Below, piece after piece: positions 46,601 to 57,425 of a stretch of 64,000 nucleotides of DNA (positions are counted from its first letter, which is position 1; each line of letters begins with the position of its first letter). The position numbers were made by a program, and so were the translations under genes. Source of the DNA: Spisula solida (lineage: Eukaryota > Mollusca > Bivalvia > Venerida > Mactridae); the NCBI GenBank assembly GCA_947247005.1, contig OX365944.1, positions 6,522,501 to 6,586,500 of the forward strand, written 5' to 3'. Below the pieces are notes generated by a model. It was not told where the DNA came from and ran no database searches. It saw only the letters and a program-made list of their open reading frames with translations.

Positions 46601-49304
46601 ATTTGGATGAATGCTGAATGTACAGAAAACAGCAGATATTTATGCACTCTCCGTATGACTTCAAGAATCATAAAATGGTCGAACACATCATGGGTGATCA
46701 AAAACAAACTAGTATATATGGATACAACTTTATTCTGATCACAAAAAACAAAGTTAACATAAATTAAAATAATATCAGTTTGGGAAACAAAAAAAATGGA
46801 ATCATGTCACATCATAGTGATGTTTTATACATTCATGGTATAATGAAGCTGAGCATGACATTAACATAATGAGGATTGGAAATGATGACATAGAAAACAC
46901 ACACGCTGACAGATAACACAATAGAGGTCGGGGAGACTCGCAATCTCCAATAACATTAACAATAGGGACCCTGAGTACTTGCAGCAAGTTGCACTCCTGT
47001 CCGCTAAAAAAGACAAGACACAATATAAAACACATGATTTAAATCAATCCTCTCATTTTTCCAACAACATTTAAATTGTGATACACAATGTAATCACATT
47101 TAATATAACATATATGTTGACATCAACATTTACCAATAATCAAATAGAACATGGTAAAATATATTTGTAAAAGTCTTGTTCAAAAAAGCATATCAGTAAT
47201 CATCTATGATATTAATTCATATGAAGCATTTACTCAAAAATTGATTTGAACAAAACAATTCAACAACAATTACACACGACTAGGAAAAAATTTGGTATTG
47301 GCATACAAAATAAATATAAAATGAAAATTTCTGCATTTACCATCACAATAGAAATTTGTATGAAATAAAACTTGCATAAATTGTACACTGAATAAGGCAG
47401 ATACAATCTGTAGAAACAACATATTATACGTAAATAGTGTGTATGAACAATTACTGATAAGCCTAAACATAACATTTCATGGTTTCGTGTCTTAAACTAA
47501 AAATGCCCAAATTTTAGATATTTTAGGCCATAACTAATTAACACTGTTGTTCTGGTAACATGCTGAAAACAATAGGATATGTACGTAGGAAACATCTGTG
47601 ACTTGCAGTTATATTTAGTAAAATAAATTAGGGTGCATAGAGTTACCAGAACCACAATATTAATTTATTTTGGCCTTGCTGAGGAACAGCAAGAAACATT
47701 TTTTTATGAAATATATACTCAAACACGGATTTCCTTTTGACTAAATCCAGACCTACAGCTGTTCTATTCTTGTCCATCTGAATATTATGAACTTGCACAT
47801 AATATGATGGGTGTATCATTTTATACCCAAGACCAATTATATATTTCAAACAACATCTTAAACAAAACCCCAATTAAAGACAACCCCAATAGAAAGAACA
47901 ACTTAAAATTAAGAACTTAATTTGCAAGTAACTTATCTGTTTTTCTCTTAAATTTTATTCAAACTCCCATACTTTTTAGTGTATATTGTGAGACAGCTGT
48001 AGGTCTGTACGGTTATATATAACATCATATACTTCAAGACAAACTCTCCAGTTGGATCTCCCATCAATCGTTGGGGCGCTCCTTTATATAGGGTTTAGCC
48101 CCTAGATATCATATATCCAGTGAAGAGGTCTTGTTTCCAGAATGCTTAATACAACCCAATGGGTTCCTGCAAACAGATAAGAACACAATTCAACATTTTT
48201 ATATACTGTTAATCAGTTCATGTATTCTCTAAATGCGAATCTTAAATAGCATTACCCGTTGCAATGCACCAATCAATATTTTGCACCAAGGGGAGCGGCA
48301 GGCAGACACAGGAGAATTAATTTTTTTTTCGGGTCTAATTCCCCACCATAGAGCCAAACATTTTGTCTAAATCCCCACAGTTGGGGATGCTTGGTGTATC
48401 AAATGGCCCGCTATCTTAAAATTGTTGTCTGGTTTTTTGCAGCGTCTAAATTCCCCAATATCGGGATCTAAAATCCGGCCAAAGGCTATTTCCCGGAATC
48501 CAGAATCACTCGGCAAGTCAAATTCCCCCTATCGGAAGTCTTCTTCTGTCCAAACTCTTGTGTATGACCGCTGGTCCCACCCTGGGACAAAATATTGATA
48601 GGTGCATAAAATAATAATTGACCAATCAATGGTGAGAAAATGTATATAGTCATGTATATCATACATTAATACAGTGTGTAGCCAGAAAATAGGCTGAGAC
48701 AGAACAATATAAAAATATCTAGTTATCATAATACTCCACAAATTTGATTTCTCGACAAAAAGCTAAGCAAAAAATAATGTAACACTATTTTTGTAAAAGG
48801 AATAGGTTTGCCTTTTTACTATTGCAAAACTTAAGATGTTCAGTATATTTGAGATAAGAGGGTTTGTACCCGTATCTTTTCATGTCTGAAAATTGTGATC
48901 AAGATTAAATAGGAATTTTAATATTAGTGAAATTACAGACACATCCACTTTATTAAAATAAAAAAATTACAGCAAAGTTTCAACAGTTTGTGACGTTTGT
49001 CATTTGAATACAGATAAAATATTCTCGTTCCATGATGACTTCTATGATTCAATCTCATCTTGTATCTGATCTTACTGCTTGCAGGAACCTTGTACCATAT
49101 AACTAGAATAATAAAACCAGCCAATTGTAATATATTGCGCAATAATCGTGATAGTTTTAATAAATACAATATAATGTAGTTAAAATAGTGTTTATCATTA
49201 ACAAATATCACAGAACATACTCATTTCCAAACATAGAATTCTGGTTAGTATTAAATTAAAACCTACATTCATTTATTTCAGTTACTTATATTTTTTATTT
49301 TTAA
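46600..49304. other. Gap between HAUS2 and MSRB1; may include MSRB1 3' UTR
   Basis: AT-rich, without splice-supported coding exons. On the minus strand an AATAAA (plus-strand TTTATT) lies at 46729-46734. Around 48300-48540 the phrase TAAATTCCCCA or TAATTCCCCAC recurs several times among C-rich blocks, a degenerate repeat. The SECIS element expected for MSRB1 should lie here or beyond a 3' UTR intron, but I could not place it. Confidence 0.4.
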
Positions 49305-49440
49305 ATGCAGAGCATAGCCTTTTTTTGCCAGTCAGCTGTCGGCTGAAATATTGCAGGCATATGTGTGCCTCCATCTTGGTTTGAACCCGGGTCGCCAAAT
49401 TAGACAGCAAGTGCACTAACCACTGAGCTACGGAGGCCAC
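49305..49440 (-). mobile_element. Short tRNA-headed SINE, copy 2
   Basis: Minus strand: GGCCTCCGTAGCTCAGTGGT (box A) and GACCCGGGTTCAAACC (box B, intact), then GGCACACATATGCCTGCAAT and GCTGACTGGC. Homologous to 28345-28480. It lies in the MSRB1 3' region. Confidence 0.8.
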
Positions 49441-49585
49441 AATTTATAATTATTATGACTGACAGTACTACCTGGGTTACTTACCAGTATTCGGAGATAT
49501 TTCAGTATCAAAAGTTCAAGGTCTTTTTTAATTTCAAGCTAATTATTGATTTTTAATGGACCTGTATTCAACTTACCATAACTTA

Positions 49586-52500
49586 CTACTTGGCAATAAA
49601 CTTTAACGAGGCACTGAATATTCAGAATCTGCTTTGACCTTTCTTAGGTCCTTCCCCGATAAACTCATGTCCTAGTCCATTTCCACAATTAGCGCAAGAC
49701 ACCTGAAACATACAAAATAGACTGTAAACAAGACAACCACCAACTTAACGAATCTACTTCCTGATTTATTCCATGTTCCTTAACACAATTCTGATAAGAG
49801 AGGAGCTAGAATATGAAACAAGACTGTGTTCAGGAAAAGCTTATGCCCCAGTGGAAACCTTGTCCATGATAATTAGCTAAAAAATCAACCAGGGGCCAAA
49901 ATTCTGTTGATTCTTGAAATGTTGAATGATGCCATCATAAATATGTAACATTGTCAATGCCAAGTATCGCTAGTCAACATTTCAAGAATCCACAGAATTT
50001 TCATCATGGTAAACAAGACTGAAGTATGCCAGTTTGAAAGCAATGCCTTGAGTTTGAAGAATTTGAAAGTTTAGGTTAACATTTTCAATAGAACGAACGG
50101 ACAGACAGGAAATCACTATATGCCTCCCACATCAGTAGATACCGGGGCGTAAAAATCGCATGCACAGATAATTGGGACTGATATCAAGAATGATCTCCCT
50201 TGATTAGATGTCCTGCTACGTCTGTACCCGTAATTAGACAATATAAGTAATTAGTAATGAACAACTTTGGCAATGAAATAAAATATATTAAATATCATAT
50301 TTTATTATTTTCATGTTAATTCCAAACAAACTGTACATGGTAGATAATGGTAGAGCTATATTTTGATATAATTAATCAGTTAAATAGTAGAGCATCTGCT
50401 GCGAGTGTGAGAGGGTTGAGTTCCATGACAGACAGCAATATACAAAAGTCGTAAAAAATTGTACTGGTTCAAGCTTGACGCTCAGCATAGTTAGCTCCAG
50501 GTAACTGCAGTTCGCCCCAGTGGCGGGTTAGCCTCCATATGACTGAAGTACTACTGACCAGTTGACATATAGAACAAATTGATAAAATTGTCATAAGGCC
50601 TGAAATGAGAAGATGTACTATGTACCTAAGATCACAACATAAGATTACCTTTAAAGCATTATGTCCCTCATTTCTCTTAGACAAACAGTCTGGAGTGACT
50701 GTATTATAAAATGCTGGCCATGGGGTGTGATGTTCATACTTGGATGTACTGTGAAACAACTCGGTGCCACAATTTGCACAAGCATACACACCTAAAACCA
50801 AACAAAGGTTACAAATTAGGACACAATTTGACTTTTATAAATATCATTGCACAGTCGATTATTTTGTCGCACTGACGGGTGTATGTTATGTTATGCGTCC
50901 AGTTGCCAATACAATGCACAACAACACACCATATATCACAATTGTCTTGGTATTGTCAACCCTATGAGTTAAAAATATTCTGCTATCTTAATCATGACAC
51001 AAAAGTTCAGAGGTGACTTATACAACTCTCAATGAGACACAAGATCTGACGGTCAACAATCAATGTGACACATGACCCATAAGTCATTACTCAATGTAAC
51101 ACATAACACATGTATCAACACCCAATGACATGACAGTCAACACCCAATTTGACACATGACAGTCAACACTCTGTGCCACACACGACATGCCACACATGAC
51201 AGTCAACAATGCCATACACGACACGGCAGTCAACAATGCCACACACGACACGACAGTCAACAATGCCACACATGACACGGCAGTCAACAATGCCACACAT
51301 GACACGGCAGTCAACAATGCCACACATGCCACGACAGTCAACAATGCCACACATGACATGACAGTCAACAATGCCACACATGCCATGACAGTTAACAATG
51401 CCATACATGCCACACCAGTCAACAATGCCATACATGCCACACCAGTCAACAATGCCATACATGCTATGACAGTCAACAATGCCATACATGCCACACCAGT
51501 CAACAATGCCATACATGCCACACCAGTCAACAATGCCACACATGCCATGACAGTCAACAATGCCATACATGCCACACCAGTCAACAATGCCATACATGTC
51601 ACACCAGTCAACGATGCCATACATGCCATGACAGTCAACAATGCCACACATGCCATGACAGTCAACAATGCCACACATGACACGACAGTCAACAATGCCA
51701 CACATGCCACGACAGTCAACAATGCCATACATGCCACACCAGTCAACAATGTCACACATGCCACGACAGTCAACAATGCCACACATGCCACGACAGTCAA
51801 CAATGCCACACATGACAGGACAGTCAACAATGCCACACATGACACGACAGTCAACAATTCCACACATGCCACGACAGTCAACAATGCCACACATGATACG
51901 ACAGTCAACAATGCCACACATGATACGACAGTCAACAATGCCACACATGATACGACAGTCAACAATGCCACACATGATACGACAGTCAACAATACCACAC
52001 ATGCCACAACAGTCAACAATGCCACACATGAAACGACAGTCAACAATGCCACACATGACACGATGGTCAACAATGCCACACATGCCACGACAGTCAACAA
52101 TGCCACACATGCCACGACAGTCAACAATGCCACACATGCCACGACAGTCAACAATGCCACAAATGCCACGACAGTCAACAATGCCACACATGACATGACA
52201 GTCAACAATGCCACACATGACATGACAGTCAACAATGCCACACATGACATGACAGTCAACAATGCCACACATGCTGTGACTGTCAACAATGCCACACATG
52301 AAGCGACAGTCAACAACGCCATAATGACATGGCAGTCAACAATGCCACACATGCCACGACAGTCAACAATGCCACACATGCCAAGACTGTCAACAATGCC
52401 ACACATGACACGACAGTCAACAATCATGCAGGGCTTCCTCTGGAGAATATTTTGCTTTCGCCACTACATTCGCCAAATGAAAGTTGTCGCCACTTTAGCG

Positions 52501-55500
52501 CCACTTTAGCGCCACTTTAGCGCCACTTTCTCAAGATTTCAAATATATATTTGACTTCATGTATATGTATTAAAAACTACAATAATGAATAGCTGTTTTG
52601 AAACTGGGAAACTATGGTTAAGCACTAAAATATTGCATTCCTTTTGTTTCTCTAATCTTCAGTGAAATCTTGATTTCAAATCAAGAGGCTATACAAATGA
52701 TGACCAGATCACTTGTACTGGCACATTTACAGTTACTAAGTTCATGAAATAAAGTTCAGTTCAGTTCATTAAGTAGTCTGATAGATCAATTAGGCAGACT
52801 GGCCCATGCTCACTGTAATAATTATTTCTTCCATTCATCACTTGACTTATCAAACTTTCAAGTTTCTCGTTGAAACAATTTTTACAAGTGTTAAAATTTC
52901 AACAATAAAGCAATCTAACATCATTAACTGCCAATGAGACCCATTGATCAAACAATGTAACGCTTCAATCATAATCACCTTGGTAACCTGGCTTCACTGG
53001 ACAAGACTCCAGGGGTGCAATAAACAGATAAACATGTCAAATTGTTTACACCTCGCTAATTGTTTACAATCTACAAGTTGACCAGAAGAGACCATTTTAT
53101 GACAATTTTACGTCACAAGCATGCAGTGAAATTGATCTTTTACGACATTAGGTCAAATTTTGTTAAGAAATTAGCCTTCGCCATGAAATTCGCCAAATTG
53201 ATTTTTTTATCGCCAAATTCTTGATTTTGGCGCAAATGGCTCCATTTGCGACCCATAGCGAAGGCCCTGCAACAATGCCACACATGACAGTCAACAATGC
53301 CACACATGCCACGACAGTCAACAATGCCACACATGACACGACAGTCAACAATGCCACACATGACATGACAGTCAACAATGCCACACATGACATGACAGTC
53401 AACAATGCCACACATGCCATTACAGTCAACAATGCCACACATGACATGACAGTCAACAATGCCAAACATGACACGACCGTCAACAATGCCACACATGACA
53501 TGACAGTCAACAATGCAACACATGCAATGACAGTCAACAATGCCACACATGCCACGACAGTCAACAATGCCACGACAGTCAACAATGCCACACATGACAC
53601 GACAGTCAACAATTCCACACATGACATGACAGTCAACAATGCCACACATGACATGACAGTCAACAATGCCAAACATGACAAGACAATCAACAATGCCACA
53701 CATGACATGACAGTCAACAATGCCACACATGACACGACAGTCAACAATTCCACACATGCCACGACAGTCAACAATGCCACACATGCCACGACAGTCAACA
53801 ATTCCACACATGCCATGACAGTCAACAATGCCACACATGCCATGACAGTCAACAATGCCACACATGACACGACAGTCAACAATTCCACACATGCCACGAC
53901 AGTCAACGATGCCACACATGCCATGACAGTCAACAATGCCATACATGCCACACCAGTCAACAATTCCACACATGACATGACAGTCAACAATGCCATACAT
54001 GCAACACCAGTCAACAATGCCACACATGCCACGACAGTCAACAATGCCACACATGCCATGACAGTCAACAATGCCACACATGACACGACAGTCAACAATG
54101 CCACACATGCCACGACAGTCAACAATGCCACACATACCACAACAGTCAACAATGCCACACATGATACGACAGTCAACAATGCCACACATGACACGACAGT
54201 CAACAATGCCACACATGCCACGACAGTCAACAATGCCACACATGACACGACAGTCAACAATGCCACACATGATACGACAGTCAACAATGCCACACATGCC
54301 ATGACAGTCAACAATGCCACACATGACAGTCAACAATGCCACACATGCCACGACAGTCAACAATGCCACACATGACATGACAGTCAACAATGCCACACAT
54401 GACACGACAGTCAACAATGCCACACATGCCATGACAGTCAACAATGCCACACATGACACGACAGTCAACAATGCCACACATGACATGATGGTCAACAATG
54501 CCACACATGCCACGACAGTCAACAATGCCACACATGACACGACAGTCAACAATGCCACACATGACACGACAGTCAACAATGCCACACATGACACGACAGT
54601 CAATAATGCCCCACATGCCATGACAGTCAACAATGCCACACATGACACGACAGTGAACAATGCCACACATGCCATGACAGTCAACAATGCCACACATGCC
54701 ACGACAGTCAACAATGCCACACATGATACGACAGTCAACAATGCCACACATGACACGATGGTCAACAATGCCACACATGCCACGACATGCAACAGTGCCA
54801 CACATCACACGACAGTCAACAATGCCACACATGCCATGACAGTCAACAATGCCACACATGACACGACAGTTAACAATTCCACACATGACACGACAGTCAA
54901 CAATGCCACACATGCCACGACAGTCAACAATGCCACACATCACACGACAGTCAACATGGTGACAAATGCCACACATCATACGACAGTCAACAATGCCACA
55001 CATGCCACGACAGTCAACAATGCCACACATCACACGACAGTCAACAATGCCACACATGACATGACAGTCAACAATGCCACACATGACACGACATACAACA
55101 ATGCCACACATGCCACGACAGTCAACAATGCCACTCATGACACGACAGTCAACAATGCCACACATGCCACGACAGTCAACAATGCCACACATGCCACGAC
55201 AGTCAACAATGCCACACATGCCACAACAGTCAACAATGCCACACATGCCACGACAGTCAACAATGCCACACATGACACGACAGTCAACAATGCCACACAT
55301 GCCACGACAGTCAACAATGCCACACATGCCACGACAGTCAACAATGCCACACATGACACGACAGTCAACAATGCCACACATGACACAACAGTCAAGAATG
55401 CCTCACATGACACGACAGTCAACAATGCCACACATGACACGACAGTCAACAATGCCACACATGACACGATGGTCAACAATGCGACACATGACATGATGGT

Positions 55501-56273
55501 CAACAATGCCATACATGACACGATGGTCAACAATGTCACACATTATACAATGGTCAACACCCAATGCCACAAAAACCATCACTCATTGCAACATTTTACA
55601 GTGAGCGAAACTCAATATTTATTTCAAATCCTTCGTTCAATGTGCTCTGTTATGTTACAATGTTGTGAATGTCTTAATTATTGTGACTTTAAATGGGCAT
55701 TAAGAGCGTTTTCCAATTAGCAACCCGAGTAACCCGAGTAAAAAATGTGGGCATGCGCAGTCGGATAACTCGGTATTGATATCAAGAACGTATCGAGTAC
55801 GTATCGAGTCAAGTTCAAAATGGCGACCAAAGGTCTAGCAATTATGATGTTAGAAGAAATGTTTAACAGCGACGAGGAGGATGACATTATGACTGAAATC
55901 AACTGTATTATAATAATCTGTCTGATATGTGCAACGAAACGTAATGTTCCCGAAGTTCAAAATTTAGCTTTCCGCCATTTTGACTCTAGAGAACCCCCGA
56001 AAGACTGGAGGTTACTTGGGTTAAGTAGGTTAGAGATTATACGCATGCGCACTGCGTTTACCCGACCCGTTCCTTTTACAACCCGTGTTACTCGTGAAAC
56101 CGGAGTTGGTAATTGGAAAACGCTCTAAGTGACTAACAGGCTGACAGGTTCACCTATCCATCATCAGTGGCATCACAGACAAGGGACTATCAGAGAACCT
56201 TACTATTTAATTAATTACCTTTCTCGAAGTGATCTCGAAATTTCTCTCCACCAAACCACGAACAAAACGACAT
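49586..56273 (-). CDS. MSRB1: MSRB1, methionine-R-sulfoxide reductase B1 (selenoprotein, TGA = Sec at 49624-49622)
   Basis: Exons 56273-56219, 50791-50649 and 49702-49586 (to TAG) join in phase to 104 residues; human MSRB1 is 116. Exon 1 gives [19 protein letters not shown], close to the human N-terminus, with the resolving Cys4 kept. Zinc cysteines fall at C23/C26 (CANCG) and C69/C72 ([12 protein letters not shown]). At residue 93 the frame reads [19 protein letters not shown], then TAG. The family has selenocysteine exactly there, and the downstream residues match the human IFSSSLKFVPK, so the TGA is a Sec codon and not a stop. The enzyme reduces methionine-R-sulfoxide in cytosol and nucleus. 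Intron 1 (5.4 kb) contains a split minisatellite and two transposons. No SECIS was found by eye. Confidence 0.93.
49840..50155 (-). mobile_element. Dispersed element, reverse copy of the 3587-3845 family (MSRB1 intron 2)
   Basis: It begins AAACAAGACTGTGTTCAGGA, with AGCTTATGCCCCAGTGG, and ends near ATATGCCTCCCACATCAGTA and GGGGCGTAAAA, the mirror of the ends at 3587-3845. A related ACGGACAGACAGGAAATCAC stretch corresponds to the GTCCGTCC block. Confidence 0.55.
51187..52428. repeat. 27-bp minisatellite, left part (MSRB1 intron 1)
   Basis: About 46 copies of a 27-bp unit, GCCACACATGACACGACAGT plus CAACAAT. Variation is concentrated at the GAC/GCC and ACG/ATG/ACC positions. Degenerate copies start about 51060. 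As 27 is a multiple of 3 and the unit is stop-free in several frames, ORFs of several hundred codons arise on both strands. The array continues at 53270 after a transposon insertion. Confidence 0.95.
52429..53269. mobile_element. hAT-like non-autonomous element, 841 bp, inside the minisatellite
   Basis: The left end is CAGGGCTTCCTCTGGAGAAT, and the right end in reverse complement is CAGGGCCTTCGCTATGGGTC. CAGGG termini are typical of hAT. Both subterminal regions are studded with TCGCC/GGCGA and GCGCC motifs. Flanking octamers CAATCATG and CAACAATG agree at six of eight positions, compatible with a mutated 8-bp duplication. There is no transposase. A second copy, broken by an LTR element, starts at 56955 and resumes at 63598. 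Confidence 0.75.
53270..55560. repeat. 27-bp minisatellite, right part (MSRB1 intron 1)
   Basis: About 85 further copies of the unit described at 51187-52428, decaying after 55480. Together with the left part, about 130 units or 3.5 kb once the inserted element is removed. Several one-off disruptions occur (for example a shortened unit at 53565-53590 and an ACATGGTGACAAATG unit near 54955). Confidence 0.95.
55704..56125. mobile_element. PIF/Harbinger-like MITE, 422 bp, TAA target duplication
   Basis: The ends are inverted repeats GAGCGTTTTCCAATTA (left 55704; right ends TAATTGGAAAACGCTC at 56125), flanked by TAA at 55701-55703 and 56126-56128. A 3-bp TWA duplication is the PIF/Harbinger signature. 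Inside, a 102-codon ORF (55820-56128, starting [20 protein letters not shown]) runs into the right end. It has a good ATG context and may be a remnant of an element-encoded N-terminus; I cannot match it to a transposase. Located in MSRB1 intron 1, just downstream of exon 1. Confidence 0.75.
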
Positions 56274-56385
56274 TTTCTTGACAAGGTCAGTAATTTAGAA
56301 CAAAATGTTTGTTATGTTGCATAAGCTGTCATCTGTCAAATTACCGGTGTCGCGTAAGATTCACTTCACTCGTAAGATTCACTAT

Positions 56386-56413
56386 CGCACATGCGCGGGC
56401 CATAAACTTCCGG
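56386..56413 (-). promoter_or_regulatory. MSRB1 promoter-like sites: NRF1-like and ETS
   Basis: About 115-140 bp upstream of the MSRB1 ATG lie CGCACATGCGCG (NRF1-like, 56386-56397) and ACTTCCGG (an ETS site, CCGGAAGT on the gene strand, 56406-56413). Both are common in housekeeping promoters. Site identity is inferred from consensus only. Confidence 0.4.
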
Positions 56414-57425
56414 TCGATAGACAAACGCAAAACTGAGGTAAATTTTGAACGTATTTATCGTGATTTCTGTATTGAGATTGATTCTGGTAGATATTTAAAT
56501 GCACCTTTCGATAACTGACATTGATATTTAATATATAACATTGTACTTTTGGTATGATCTTACGTCATTATTGCTGTCGCCTCGTGTTTATTGTTGCAAC
56601 TTGCAGGTCAAAATTCTTGTAGGAGTTACTTCCCTTTGCACATTTTAACCTTAACCAATTTGAACAAATACTTTCTCATCTAGTTGGACGTTTATGACCT
56701 GATTAAACTTACAAATAAATTCTGATTATGATCTGTAAAGTGATAATTATTTGATTACTGGTATCGGACAAATGGCCGAACAAAAATGGATGTTTTCCCT
56801 GAATTTGTCAATAAAGACTACTTGTTTACAAAAATAATCGGCAATTTATAGTGTGCCCAGGATAATGTGAAAGGTGTGAAAATTTGGTATATTCCATAAA
56901 GGTGGATTAAACATATGTGCAAGATTCATCAGTGATGTTTTGGGTACAACACTGCAGGGCTGCTGATATGCGCAGACTTGGGGCGCTAGTTTTGTGTTGT
57001 CGTGTCGACTCGTTGGTCGATATAGATATAGTAATTGTGGGTTGAGTGGAGACCTCTGTCTGAGGAGACAGGTACGATGATGTTCTATACCCTGGAAATA
57101 TCCAAGAACACTTCAATAAGTTTGATGTTACTTTATTGCTTGTCAAAGTTCATATGATTTTGACAGCAAGTCCTTGGATATTTAAAAACCACGATAAGTT
57201 CCAGGTGACAAATTGAGCGCATAGTGAGACATAATTGAGTGAACAATAAGACATAATGACTGAAATATTTTGCTTTGATGATAATTAATATTTAATTTCA
57301 TATCACACATAAAAGGCATTTTGGCTTGGGTTTGTTGTAACTAATTGATTGCTTAACTATGGGCCAGGAAGCCAACATTTACTTCTGAGACAAATAGGTG
57401 CAAGAAAATAATTACTGACTATAAT

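Noticed and set aside
48079..48116. SECIS candidate (ATGA, nine-pair stem, GCTAAA loop on the minus strand)
   Set aside because: ATGA and AA spacing fits, but no GA lies opposite the ATGA at the correct place and the lower stem does not pair.
49622..49624. TGA as the MSRB1 stop codon
   Set aside because: The following ten codons match the family's C-terminus and the catalytic residue is selenocysteine in this family.
51087..52509. ORFs of 378-446 codons on both strands (MCGIVDCRG..., VNNATHDTT... repeats)
   Set aside because: All are read-throughs of the 27-bp minisatellite, open in several frames on both strands, without splice or codon-use support, and lying in MSRB1 intron 1.
51187..55560. 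CRISPR-like regular repeats
   Set aside because: Eukaryotic window; units are contiguous with no unique spacers, so it is a minisatellite.
53140..55720. ORFs of 357-553 codons on both strands
   Set aside because: Same minisatellite as above; the end segments run into unique DNA only until the first stop.
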